Below are positions 17,949 to 26,498 of a stretch of 64,000 nt of DNA, piece after piece. This stretch comes from Candidatus Latescibacterota bacterium. Its GTDB lineage: Bacteria > Krumholzibacteriota > Krumholzibacteriia > WVZY01. The stretch lies in assembly GCA_011772205.1 (NCBI GenBank), contig WVZY01000022.1, positions 1-64,000 of the forward strand, written 5' to 3'. The notes beneath the pieces are model-generated. The model saw only the letters and a list, made by a program, of their open reading frames with translations. It was not told the origin of the DNA and ran no database searches. Both the position numbers and the translations under genes were made by a program. How positions within the stretch are numbered: position 1 is the stretch's first letter; each line of letters begins with the position of its first letter.

Positions 17949-18616
17949 TGGAATCGCTTTTTCACCAGGAAAAATAGATTGCGAAAACCATCCCGCCACT
18001 TCTCCAGCTTCACCTCACCAATCCTCTCGTGGTAATTCACGCGGTACTCCCCGAAACGAATATCCTTCGCCCGGATCGCTTCGATTTTGATTTCTTCGGA
18101 GAACGGCATCCCGCCGCTCGTCACGTTCAATCGAGGATATACATTCGATTTGAACACCCACATGCCCGATTGCGAATCTTTGATGTTCTTCCCGTATAAG
18201 ACGAGCATCGCGATCGTGAGGATCATGTTTCCCATCCGATTCGAAAAACTCATGGCCGCCGGATTTTTCAGCGGAAACCTCGCAGCTGAAACGAAATCCA
18301 GATCGTTGTCGAGCAAATGATCCACCAGCTCGGCGATCTGCTCGGAGGGATAGCTCCCGTCACCGTCCATGGTAACAGTGATGTCCGCGGTCACTGCCGG
18401 AAGGCCTGCCTTGTAAGCGGCGCCGTACCCCTTTCGCTCTTCGAAAACGACCTTTGCACCCAAAGACTTCGCCACCTCGCCCGTCCGGTCTGTGCTATTG
18501 TTGTCGACGACGACGATTTCATCCACGCATGAAGGCATCGCTCGGATCACGTGTTGTATCCCCTCCTCTTCGTTGTAGCATGGAATCACAACGCTGATGG
18601 TCACATCCCTGTGCAT
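17945..18616 (-). CDS. GT2-family polyprenyl-phosphate glycosyltransferase
   Basis: This 223-residue GT-A enzyme resembles dolichol-phosphate mannose synthase or polyprenyl-phosphate glucosyltransferase. SVVIPCYNEEEGI opens the fold, DEIVVVDNNSTDRT and TMDGDGSYP supply the metal- and nucleotide-binding aspartates, and QSGMWVFK closes the acceptor side. No C-terminal membrane helices are present, so it is a soluble or peripheral member. The start at 18616 follows GGAGGT at a good distance; the frame extends 11 codons further up without a ribosome site. Its stop overlaps the ATG of the 853-residue membrane protein, and the two likely act in sequence: charge a lipid carrier, then transfer outside. 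Confidence 0.9.
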   Translation of the reverse strand: MHRDVTISVVIPCYNEEEGIQHVIRAMPSCVDEIVVVDNNSTDRTGEVAKSLGAKVVFEERKGYGAAYKAGLPAVTADITVTMDGDGSYPSEQIAELVDHLLDNDLDFVSAARFPLKNPAAMSFSNRMGNMILTIAMLVLYGKNIKDSQSGMWVFKSNVYPRLNVTSGGMPFSEEIKIEAIRAKDIRFGEYRVNYHERIGEVKLEKWRDGFRNLFFLVKKRFQ

Positions 18617-18645
18617 GCATTTACCTCCAACCTCATTTTGTCCAA

Positions 18646-20160
18646 TCACGAACTCATAAACCGCAAAACCCGATTCGCCACCGGAATGCTGCCCAGCAGA
18701 TCCACTTCTTCGCTACCCAGCACCCTGAGCTTCTTGAACGAGATAATCAATATGAAAACACCCACAGCAACAGCAATCGCTAACTCGAAAATATTATCCA
18801 CGCGAAGGACGATCGGGAAAAGCAATAAAACGGGCAGCGACGCAAGAAAGCACTTGCCGATATAGCGATACGGGATTCGCGCGTCATGCAAAAACCTGGA
18901 AAGCACCCGTTTGTATATGAAAGGAGACAGCGCAATAACCAGGCCAACTGGAAGGATCGCACCGGGCACGCCGAATCTGGGTATCAAAACGATGTCCAAG
19001 CCTATGTTTAAAGCTGCGAGCATGGTGCCGATGAGCAGATTAATATGCGTCTTTTCCATGACATACAGCGACATCGACAAAGGCGTCGCGAAAAATGATA
19101 ACGTAAATATCCCGAAGAACACCTGCGTAGGGACCGCTGCAGGCACCATTTCATTGCCAAAGAGAATCGGAATCATCTTCCCACCAAACGTAATTCCAAA
19201 AAGGCAAATCGGTGCGCAGAGCAGAAACAGCACCTTGTAGTATTTATCGATAGCGATCACGAGATTCGATGCGTCCTTCTCGTAGACTTCGGAGAAGCCC
19301 GCCATGATGATGGGCCAAACCGTACCAGGGACGAATTCGAGCATTGTTTGCGGGAGGCGGTATGCAAGGTCGAAAAAGCCTGTTTCGACAGCGCTCCGGT
19401 AGTAAGCAAGAAACAGCGTTTCCGACTGCCTCCATATAATCATGTTGAGGATCCCCATTGCTGCGAAAGGCAGCGAAAATCTGAACAACCTTCTCCCTGC
19501 AATCCCGGGACCCGGGCTTCCAGCGCCTTCGGCTGCAAAATGACCTGCCGTTTGACTGAATAGCAAAACACATGAGGAGAGGTTACCCACGGCTGCGGCG
19601 ACCAGAACACCGAGAACGCCACCGCCTGCGGGAATGAGAACGAGCAGGAGCGCGATGAATATGACGTGGTTTATGATGGCCGCCATGCTCAGGCGTTTCG
19701 TATCGTAGTGCGCCATCAGGATGTGGGCAACGAGATTGAAAAACAGCTCGAACAGCGAGAGCGCGACGGCGATGCAGATGATTTCCCCGAGCGCTTGGAA
19801 ACGCTCGAATTGGAATAACTGTCCGAGTGCGTGCCTGGAATAATACGTGGCTGCGACGAGAACTATCCAGATAAGCGCCTGTACGGCCGCCACCCGTCGA
19901 ACAAGACGAACCGCCCCTTGAGCATCTTTGGACACGCGCAGGGCGGGAAGAAATTTGAGCAACGCCTGTCCCAATCCCGCCCCCGCAATGATAGCGGAAA
20001 AAGTCAATATGGTCCGAACGAGACTGAGGACACCATAATCGTGACTCCCCAATCCTCTGACAACGATAACACCGCTGGCAAGACTGAGGATGAACCTACC
20101 CGTTCGCGCGAACACGCTCCAGAACACTGCGTTTCCAACCTGCCGCGTTGCTTCGCTCAC
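18646..20160 (-). CDS. polysaccharide flippase (Wzx/MOP superfamily)
   Basis: This is a 504-residue integral membrane protein with about 14 hydrophobic segments, basic cytoplasmic loops and the RxFxFSLPFA and LPQTMLEFVPGTVWPIIMAGFSEVY signatures of the polysaccharide transport (Wzx/RfbX) family. It would flip lipid-linked repeat units from the cytoplasmic to the periplasmic face for polymerisation by a Wzy enzyme, possibly the protein encoded at 30794-32257. It starts at GTG, overlapping the stop of the phosphodiesterase gene by 4 nt (GTGA), so it is translationally coupled to it. Confidence 0.92.
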   Translation of the reverse strand: MSEATRQVGNAVFWSVFARTGRFILSLASGVIVVRGLGSHDYGVLSLVRTILTFSAIIAGAGLGQALLKFLPALRVSKDAQGAVRLVRRVAAVQALIWIVLVAATYYSRHALGQLFQFERFQALGEIICIAVALSLFELFFNLVAHILMAHYDTKRLSMAAIINHVIFIALLLVLIPAGGGVLGVLVAAAVGNLSSCVLLFSQTAGHFAAEGAGSPGPGIAGRRLFRFSLPFAAMGILNMIIWRQSETLFLAYYRSAVETGFFDLAYRLPQTMLEFVPGTVWPIIMAGFSEVYEKDASNLVIAIDKYYKVLFLLCAPICLFGITFGGKMIPILFGNEMVPAAVPTQVFFGIFTLSFFATPLSMSLYVMEKTHINLLIGTMLAALNIGLDIVLIPRFGVPGAILPVGLVIALSPFIYKRVLSRFLHDARIPYRYIGKCFLASLPVLLLFPIVLRVDNIFELAIAVAVGVFILIISFKKLRVLGSEEVDLLGSIPVANRVLRFMSS

Positions 20161-21293
20161 CGCGTCCCTCCCTCAATACAGCCGAGCAGGAATGACTTGA
20201 TCCCCAGGATCGAGGTGGGAAGCGCTCCTGAAGGATGGTTCGTCAGCAGACAGCCTTTCGAAAACCGATCCAACGGATCGTAGCCATGCATCGCCGCAAG
20301 CGGCTCTCTTCCCATAAAACTTGGAACGATCATGAGTCCAGGCGAGAGAAGGAACAATGTTCTTCCATAGGACCCGTCCTCGAAGAAGCACCCATACATT
20401 TTGAGTTCCTCTTCTGAAAGCAATCGCCCCCAGCCACTCTCTTCCAGAAGCTCGGCAATCCCTCCGGCCACACTTTCCTCGCACCAGAACCTTGCCATTG
20501 TCGAGTCGTAGAATGCCTTATAGTCTTTTCCCAGTCGATAACCGTTCCGCGTAATTTCCCCCCACACATCCACCGCTTTGGTGACATCCGTCATTCCATG
20601 GTCGCTCATCACGTTCACCGTTGCCGGTCTGCCTGCCTCCCGGGCTTTTTTGATGATGCTCTCGACGAATCCTTCGTACAGGCTCAGCTTCCGTTCGACC
20701 TCCTGATGAAATACTCCTCTGCGGTGCATGAGCTCATCGAGCTCCGCAGTGTAGAGAAACAAGATCCTTTCGCTGCTATCGATCGAGGAGAGAAGATCGC
20801 GCACATTTTCCGCTTCGGGTGTTCGGTACGTCCAAACGCGGTATGACAAGCCTCTTGACTCGAAACCGTCGAAGATCGACTCCACCGGCAGGCTCCCCGG
20901 ACAATACGGATCGGTCCTCGAAGCAATATCAAAATCGGCCAGCAGACGGAGCGGGATATCATAGAGGTCGTAGTACCCTTTCACCAGGTCCCGCCGATCG
21001 ATCATTCGCTTCACGAGCAGCCGAATCCTTCGCTCTAATGGATGGGGCAGTTCCGGCAAGAATCGCAGCAATCTAAAAGGCGACTCATGACCGGCGAGTC
21101 TGTACATCGCCCACGCCCCGTGACGGTTGGGGAGCTCGCCGGTCAACAGCGAGGGGATGGCTGCAGAACTGTAGCCGAGAACGGTGTCAAGAGGGGCCGA
21201 TCGGTGGAGAAGGTTCCGGCAGAATCCGAAGCTCTCGACAATCTCCCATCCTAGGGCGTCTATTAGAAAGATGATGTGTACAGGTCTTCCCAT
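20157..21293 (-). CDS. type I phosphodiesterase/nucleotide pyrophosphatase family protein
   Basis: This 378-residue protein belongs to the alkaline phosphatase superfamily. IIFLIDALGWE supplies the first metal-binding aspartate. GYSSAAIPSLLTGELPNRHG holds the nucleophile (serine or threonine) and the PTxxTGxxP-like loop. NVMSDHGMTDV holds the second metal site. No signal peptide or membrane segment is seen, so it is predicted cytoplasmic. The ATG at 21293 is preferred over a GTG six bases earlier because GGAG lies at the right distance. It begins 11 nt after the nucleotidyltransferase gene and is coupled to the flippase gene. In polysaccharide loci such enzymes cleave phosphodiester or nucleotide substrates, but the substrate here is unknown. 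Confidence 0.85.
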   Translation of the reverse strand: MGRPVHIIFLIDALGWEIVESFGFCRNLLHRSAPLDTVLGYSSAAIPSLLTGELPNRHGAWAMYRLAGHESPFRLLRFLPELPHPLERRIRLLVKRMIDRRDLVKGYYDLYDIPLRLLADFDIASRTDPYCPGSLPVESIFDGFESRGLSYRVWTYRTPEAENVRDLLSSIDSSERILFLYTAELDELMHRRGVFHQEVERKLSLYEGFVESIIKKAREAGRPATVNVMSDHGMTDVTKAVDVWGEITRNGYRLGKDYKAFYDSTMARFWCEESVAGGIAELLEESGWGRLLSEEELKMYGCFFEDGSYGRTLFLLSPGLMIVPSFMGREPLAAMHGYDPLDRFSKGCLLTNHPSGALPTSILGIKSFLLGCIEGGTR

Positions 21294-21304
21294 CGACACT
21301 CCAG

Positions 21305-22474
21305 CTAATTGATTTTCTCAAAAAGTTCCCGGGCCCGCTCGAAAATCCCGCCCGTCGAATGACCGAATGCACGTGATAATCGATCCAGATGCGGGATGAA
21401 CCCGCGTTCCAGTGCTGCTGTTCCCTCTTCACGGCGTTCCAGGATGACCGCAACGAGTCCGGACAGCCTGAGAGAATCCAGAGGAGATAACCGCATATTC
21501 CGAGCACCGACAAAGAGGGAACGCCACCAGCCAAGTTCCATCCGCTTCCCCAGCACGACAAGCTCGCGAAAATTGCCTGCGATATCACCCTCGCAACATC
21601 TCGTGCGGACGAGTTCATCCCAGGAATGTTTATCCCCCACCTGGAAAAGCCGGGCTGCCATTCCACGCCACAGCGCCAGCACGACTGCTTCCACTGAATC
21701 CCAAACGGACCCAAGAGACGCGTCTCCCTTTTGGAGCGCCTGCTGAAGATCTTCTATCGCTTGATGAGACCGTTCGATTTGATCCAAATCGTCCTTGGAG
21801 AGTAACTCTTGTATTTCCGGATACTCGGCGGCGTTACGGATATAAGACAACCGTTCGGTCGCGCTGGTGGAGTAAAGGTCCAGATATATTAGAAGCGCTG
21901 AGCCAGCATCCATGCAGGTTTTGTGCGCTGTATACATCGCATACCTCTCCAGACCCGGCGAAGGGCTGGTCCAATTTCGAGCAAAAAGACGCTCCTTTTC
22001 TATCAATCGATTCTCAAGCAGATAGAGCGCCTCTTTTTCATCGATCCGTGCGTTCGACTGCTTGCGCATCATTTCAGGGATTCCCGCATCCCCGTAGAGT
22101 ACCCAGTGTGAATCGGTTATTTCCACAGTTCCCGGACGCGCCGGCTGCGCCAGGAGATCTTCCACTGTATAAACACCCACGTCCATCGAGGGAAAGATCT
22201 CAAAATCCTCCCCTTCGAGAAGGATCGTTGAAGCGGCTGCCCGGGCACGTCTCCTGCAGGACTCTAGGTCTGAATCACCTGATATAACGACATAAATGTC
22301 CAGATCAGAATAAATCTCCAGCCGACCGCTTGCATTGAACCACGCGATATCGTTTCGAGCGAAGCTCCCCGCAACAAAAACGGTCTTCACATTATTGCTT
22401 CCTAAAGCTTCGACAATTTTTACACATGTTTTGGTGGCGATAGCTGATAGGATGTCGCTGGGGTTGTCTTTCAT
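21305..22474 (-). CDS. nucleotidyltransferase-fold protein with helical C-terminal region
   Basis: This 389-residue protein has an N-terminal minimal nucleotidyltransferase fold: FVAGSFARND (G36-S37) followed by YSDLDIYVVI with metal-binding D57 and D59, and a possible third carboxylate in EDFEIFPSMD. Residues about 130-389 are mainly alpha-helical with many aromatic and charged residues, and I recognise no named domain there. It lies between the CpsD-like gene (49-nt gap) and the phosphodiesterase gene (11-nt gap), so it is in the export operon. It could nucleotidylate a protein or a small molecule. The ribosome site before the ATG is poor. The function is unknown. Confidence 0.8.
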   Translation of the reverse strand: MKDNPSDILSAIATKTCVKIVEALGSNNVKTVFVAGSFARNDIAWFNASGRLEIYSDLDIYVVISGDSDLESCRRRARAAASTILLEGEDFEIFPSMDVGVYTVEDLLAQPARPGTVEITDSHWVLYGDAGIPEMMRKQSNARIDEKEALYLLENRLIEKERLFARNWTSPSPGLERYAMYTAHKTCMDAGSALLIYLDLYSTSATERLSYIRNAAEYPEIQELLSKDDLDQIERSHQAIEDLQQALQKGDASLGSVWDSVEAVVLALWRGMAARLFQVGDKHSWDELVRTRCCEGDIAGNFRELVVLGKRMELGWWRSLFVGARNMRLSPLDSLRLSGLVAVILERREEGTAALERGFIPHLDRLSRAFGHSTGGIFERARELFEKIN

Positions 22475-22523
22475 GGAAAGGAGAAATCTGGGGTGTTCTC
22501 AAACCGGATGACCGGCCGGCGTA

Positions 22524-23291
22524 TCAGATTCGTTTATACAAGAAATCGGGTATGTAGTACTTCTTCCTGTTCAGAACCACACCTATTACGTTTCCGTCGA
22601 ATCGGACAATCGCATCCATCGATCTTTGGACGACTTCCCGTTTCGTTCGACCCGCATGAACGATCAAAACCACACCATCGACGTATGCAGACATGCGCGG
22701 TGTTTCCGGGGAGCTGACGACGGAGGGAGCATCGAATATCACTGCATCGTAGACTCCCAGGGCTTCCTTCACCAGTGCTGGAAAAACCCGCTTGAGATGG
22801 ATCTGGATGATCGCAGGGTCCTGTTTGCCAACGTGGACCACATCGAGATTGCCATCCGTTGTGGAGTGGGCGATGGACGCCAAACTTCGACCGCCCGAGA
22901 AATAATCGGTGATGCCTGCTTCGTTGCTGAGAGAAAATATCTGCCTGAAGGAAGGACTGCTAGCATTCATTTCGCACAACAAGACACGCCCTTCTCCTTG
23001 CAAGGCCAGCATCCTGGCGAAACTCGTGCTGACCGTCGTGGTTCCCTCGGATGGAGTCGCGCTGGTAAAGAGAAGCGATTTCTTTGGCTTGCCCTCCAAA
23101 GAGGAATCAATGGAATTTCGAAGAATCCCGAGCTGCCTAAAAAAATCTTCTGGAAAACCGTCGAACTCCCCCCTTACCGGCCGAATGCGCGTCTCTCTCC
23201 TTTCTGGTACGGCGGTTGTCTCCCGAGAGGCCGCGGCCCGTTTCCTCCGCTCTTCCTCGGCACGTCGCAGGGCATCGAAAATCTTGCTCAC
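22524..23291 (-). CDS. CpsD/CapB-like P-loop protein with degenerate Walker A
   Basis: This 255-residue protein is related to bacterial tyrosine kinases that control polysaccharide chain length. The start SKIFDALRRAEEER is the pattern of the exosortase-associated kinase family. The Walker A position (residues 77-86) reads SATPSEGTTT, with threonine 84 where the lysine of GEGK(S/T) is required. The Walker A' segment is also weak (LLCEMNASS). Walker B-like VIFDAPSV is kept. The C-terminal tail has tyrosines (KKYYIPDFLYKRI) that could be phosphorylated. It starts at GTG overlapping the previous stop (GTGA). It is probably a partner of the GumC-like protein rather than an active kinase, but activity cannot be judged from sequence. 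Confidence 0.82.
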   Translation of the reverse strand: MSKIFDALRRAEEERRKRAAASRETTAVPERRETRIRPVRGEFDGFPEDFFRQLGILRNSIDSSLEGKPKKSLLFTSATPSEGTTTVSTSFARMLALQGEGRVLLCEMNASSPSFRQIFSLSNEAGITDYFSGGRSLASIAHSTTDGNLDVVHVGKQDPAIIQIHLKRVFPALVKEALGVYDAVIFDAPSVVSSPETPRMSAYVDGVVLIVHAGRTKREVVQRSMDAIVRFDGNVIGVVLNRKKYYIPDFLYKRI

Positions 23292-24133
23292 CGCAGACCA
23301 CCCCACTCCTCCCTGGGATGATCCACCTGATTTGCGAGTTCCTGAATGCTTGCCTCAACCGCCTTTCTTTCGATGATGCGCTGTTTTCTGAGGTAACTCC
23401 TGTGGAGCACTTTGTCGCAAACAGTATTGATCAGCCTGGGGATGCCTTCTGAGAATTCGAAGACCGCGTCATGCGCACCAGCGGAGAAGTGAACACCTCC
23501 CTTTACCATTCCCGCGATCCTCAAGCGGTAGATGATATACCTTCCAACCTCCTCCCGGCTGAGCCGATGCATGCGGAGGATTCCCGGAATTCGCTGTCTG
23601 AACTGGCGCAACTCTTTTCGCAGGAGGACCGCTTCGAGTTCCGGCTGGCCGATGAGCACAATCTGGATCAACTTATGCTGGTCGGTTTCCAAGTTGGACA
23701 ACAACCTCAATTCCTCGAGCACATCAGCCGTGAGGTTTTGGGCTTCGTCAATGACGAGCAGCGGGTTTTGATTCATCGCGTATTTATCGATGAGATAATC
23801 GTTCAGCGCGGTTAGCATTTCCACCTTGGACCGGTTTGCAGTTTCGCATCCGAAATCCCGGAGCGATAAATAGAGCATCTCTTCGAATGTCACCCGCGTA
23901 TTCAGAACGAAGGAAGCGTCGAGGCAGGGATAAAAGGTCTGGACGAACGAACGGATGACCGTTGTTTTTCCGATGCCGACTTCACCTGTGACCGCAAGGA
24001 ATCCCCTCTTCCTGAAAATACCGTAAGCAAGATAAGCGAGTGCTTCCCGGTGAGCTTTGCCCTTGTAGAAGAACCTTGGATCGGGAGTGGCTCCAAATGG
24101 ATTTTCTTTGAGATGATAAAACGATTCGTACAC
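23288..24133 (-). CDS. ExeA/GspA-like AAA ATPase of exopolysaccharide loci
   Basis: This is a 281-residue ATPase. YESFYHLKENPFGATPDPRFFY is the opening of the ExeA family and of the exosortase-associated ATPase. Walker A is GEVGIGKT (50-57), Walker B LLVIDEAQNL, and sensor residues follow in the arginine-rich RQFRQRIPG region. It ends with a winged-helix-like tail. It likely energises or senses assembly of the export complex at the inner membrane. The GTG at 24133 begins one base after the previous stop. The next gene overlaps its stop (GTGA). The ATPase, chain-length, kinase-like and export genes all belong to the set typical of exosortase/PEP-CTERM exopolysaccharide loci. Confidence 0.88.
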   Translation of the reverse strand: MYESFYHLKENPFGATPDPRFFYKGKAHREALAYLAYGIFRKRGFLAVTGEVGIGKTTVIRSFVQTFYPCLDASFVLNTRVTFEEMLYLSLRDFGCETANRSKVEMLTALNDYLIDKYAMNQNPLLVIDEAQNLTADVLEELRLLSNLETDQHKLIQIVLIGQPELEAVLLRKELRQFRQRIPGILRMHRLSREEVGRYIIYRLRIAGMVKGGVHFSAGAHDAVFEFSEGIPRLINTVCDKVLHRSYLRKQRIIERKAVEASIQELANQVDHPREEWGGLR

Positions 24134-24134
24134 G

Positions 24135-25523
24135 CTATTTCCCGCCCCGAATTTCGGATATCGTCGCCAGCACAGGGGCGCCCAAGTATTCCTCAACCTC
24201 GGCCACGTTATTCAGAGAGTGATCGAGGCTCTCGAAGAAGAACGCCAAGCCCAGGGCGACAACGAGGCTCAGGAACGGACCCAGGGCGATCCTCACATAG
24301 TCCTTCGTTTTCTTTGAATAAGGAGCGCTTGCAGGGGATAGCACAACCACTTCCCATTCCGGATTACTCGCCATGGCAACAATGGCTTGGCCTTGTGTCT
24401 CGGTGAGGTTTTCGTACTTCGACTCTAGAAGTCCTATCCGGTGGTCGATTTCACTGAGCTGCATCGCCTTATCGGGGACCGCATCGATCCTGGACCTTGC
24501 GCTTGCGATTTCACCCTCGATGGATTGTTGCTTGGCCACCAGCTCATCGAGATACGATTCTTCTACCCTGTACGCGTTCTCCACTTCCTGCCTGAGTGAA
24601 TTCTGTAGATCCTCGATTTGCTTGCTGATGGCGATCATCTGCGGATGTCTCGGTGTGTACTTATTGACCAGCTCCTCCTGTCGAATCCGGAGCTGCTGAA
24701 GTTGTTGCTTGATCATAACAATGATCCCGGATTGGATCTGCGGCGGAGAAGTTAGAGCCAGCTGACTCTCGAGCTCATCCTTGGGAAGTTTCAATAAACT
24801 TTTCAGATTCCCGACCTTCATACGCTGCGACGATATATCACTGTTCACGGAGGAAAGATTCGTCTCGAGCCTCGCTAGCTTGTCCAGCAGGAACTTTCCT
24901 TCTGCATCAAGACCGAAGAATCTCTCTTGGCTCAGAAATTCGCTTTTCTTTTGCCTCCAATGAAGAAGCTCGGAGCGAATGTCCTGGAGTTCCTCAGCGA
25001 AAAAGTCCGACAGTTCCGGCGGTGCTTTCCTCATCCTGTAATAGTCGGAATAGGCCTGCGTCACCGCAGCGCAGCCAATCTGGCATTCGAACGGTACTAA
25101 TCCGCCGTAGCGAATCGCCAGGACGTTGGACTCCCCCACCACGTCTGCACGAACGGCGCCGGGATTGAAAACGGTATATTCGGGTAGCCCGCCAGCCTTT
25201 GCGGAATCTGCAAACAGCTCCCTGGCCTTTGAAAATACAGCCTCGGAAAGGATCACCTCGATCTGCGAACTCAGCTCCTCTTCCCACGAAAGATATCGAA
25301 CTCCCCCCTTGAAGAGGTCGGATCTCTCCCCCCGCTGAATGAGGATCCGTGAGTTCGACTCCCAGGTTTGCGGCTGCATGGCATTGAGAGCGAGCACCAA
25401 AACGGTTGTGACGAGAACTATCGAGACGATCATGAGTTTCCTGCGGAAAACCACATTGAGGAAATCCCTGACAGTCGCTTCTTCTTTTCCCGTCAGCTCT
25501 TTTGTCTCAGCATTTCTTACCAT
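24135..25523 (-). CDS. chain-length determinant protein (GumC/Wzz family)
   Basis: This 462-residue polysaccharide co-polymerase has a first transmembrane helix at about residues 30-48 (MIVSIVLVTTVLVLALNAM). A large periplasmic part follows with a coiled coil between about 170 and 340 (LRIRQEELVNKYTPRHPQMIAI, the usual GumC motif). A second helix lies at about 400-425 (IALGPFLSLVVALGLAFFFE), ending in LDHSLNNVAEVEEYLG. It has no fused kinase domain; that function would come from the CpsD-like product. The ATG at 25523 follows an AGGA site. It controls the length of the exported polymer with the Wza-like protein encoded just upstream. Confidence 0.92.
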   Translation of the reverse strand: MVRNAETKELTGKEEATVRDFLNVVFRRKLMIVSIVLVTTVLVLALNAMQPQTWESNSRILIQRGERSDLFKGGVRYLSWEEELSSQIEVILSEAVFSKARELFADSAKAGGLPEYTVFNPGAVRADVVGESNVLAIRYGGLVPFECQIGCAAVTQAYSDYYRMRKAPPELSDFFAEELQDIRSELLHWRQKKSEFLSQERFFGLDAEGKFLLDKLARLETNLSSVNSDISSQRMKVGNLKSLLKLPKDELESQLALTSPPQIQSGIIVMIKQQLQQLRIRQEELVNKYTPRHPQMIAISKQIEDLQNSLRQEVENAYRVEESYLDELVAKQQSIEGEIASARSRIDAVPDKAMQLSEIDHRIGLLESKYENLTETQGQAIVAMASNPEWEVVVLSPASAPYSKKTKDYVRIALGPFLSLVVALGLAFFFESLDHSLNNVAEVEEYLGAPVLATISEIRGGK

Positions 25524-25533
25524 AGCTTGGGTC

Positions 25534-26319
25534 CTATTCCTGTTCTCGGCCCGCCTGAGACCTGTAGAACTCGTACACAGCATCAACCTTCCAGACTTCC
25601 CAGCCGCGGATATACAGCTCCATGGGGGGCCTTAGAATATCTCTTAACGTAGTTACAAACTCCGCGACGGATTCGATTCTCTTCTTCGGCACGTAAACAA
25701 TGTCGTTATTCCTGAGGAGGAAATCGTTCTGAATAGCCTCTCCCCTCATGATCGCTTCGATATCTACCTCCACTCCAACGACCCTCTCAACTCCCTCCCT
25801 GCGAATAACGACCGCGTGGTTGGCCTTGCCCTTTGTCGTTATACCGCCGGCAAGAGCAACTGACTGGAGAAGGCTTATCTCCTTATCAAAATCAAACCCA
25901 CCGGAACGGGCAACCTCTCCCAGAACGTATACGACTTTCCCGGCCGACTCCCGCACGATGACAGAGAGATTCGGTTCTCGGAGAATTTCCTCAAAACGAG
26001 CCGTCAAGATCGTGTCCAGCTTCATAGGTGTGTATCCTGCCGCCATCACATCCCCCACATATGGCAGTGAGATCCTGCCATCGCTCCGGACAATGAGAGC
26101 TTGGGTCGTCAGATCCTGATGGTAGAGGAATACGATATCGAGTTTGTCACCGATTGAGATGATGTATTCATTCGTCTGATCCTTTGCGCTCTCGGTGAGG
26201 AATTCGCCCAGCTGTTCTTTTTCGAAAAACTGACCGGGAGGTGGCGGCTCCGCCTTTTTCGAAGCGCAGGCCGATAACACCAACCACAGGCCAATTAGAA
26301 TGCTTACATACGCTTTCAT
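25534..26319 (-). CDS. Wza-like outer-membrane polysaccharide export lipoprotein
   Basis: This is a 261-residue lipoprotein with signal peptide and lipobox LSAC (lipidated C18). The Poly_export domain (YIISIGDKLDIVFLYHQDLTTQALIVRSDGRISLPYVGDV, about 55-130) is followed by an SLBB repeat (GKVVYVLGEVARSGGFDF...). It ends without the long C-terminal barrel helix of E. coli Wza, so it is a short member, like those in exosortase-type loci. It would form the outer-membrane exit with the GumC-like co-polymerase. The gene has its own promoter (26435-26463) and a 109-nt leader. Confidence 0.93.
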   Translation of the reverse strand: MKAYVSILIGLWLVLSACASKKAEPPPPGQFFEKEQLGEFLTESAKDQTNEYIISIGDKLDIVFLYHQDLTTQALIVRSDGRISLPYVGDVMAAGYTPMKLDTILTARFEEILREPNLSVIVRESAGKVVYVLGEVARSGGFDFDKEISLLQSVALAGGITTKGKANHAVVIRREGVERVVGVEVDIEAIMRGEAIQNDFLLRNNDIVYVPKKRIESVAEFVTTLRDILRPPMELYIRGWEVWKVDAVYEFYRSQAGREQE

Positions 26320-26366
26320 CGCTTAAAAAATACTAGAATTTCCAGAAAATGAAAAGCAAACGACGC

Positions 26367-26379
26367 CATCGCTACCCGC
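26367..26379 (-). promoter_or_regulatory. possible ops-like element in the export leader
   Basis: On the minus strand GCGGGTAGCGATG resembles the ops element GGCGGTAGCGTG that recruits RfaH-type antitermination factors in polysaccharide operons. About eight of ten core bases agree. It sits in the transcribed leader of the export gene. No NusG/RfaH paralogue is visible in this window, so the match may be chance. Confidence 0.2.
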
Positions 26380-26434
26380 GCGCCAAATTCGTTCGACAGC
26401 ACCCGTGCAAGACCACAACCTTTTGAAAATGCAA

Positions 26435-26463
26435 AAGTTATCAGCTGCCCGGTAACCTGTCAA
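26435..26463 (-). promoter_or_regulatory. sigma70-like promoter before the Wza-like gene
   Basis: On the minus strand TTGACA (26458-26463), a 17-bp spacer and TAACTT (26435-26440). The -35 box is perfect and the -10 box is weak. The start point would be about 109 nt before the ATG at 26319. Confidence 0.55.
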
Positions 26464-26498
26464 AAGAAAAAAGCGCAAAAAATATGCCAGCTTATCCC

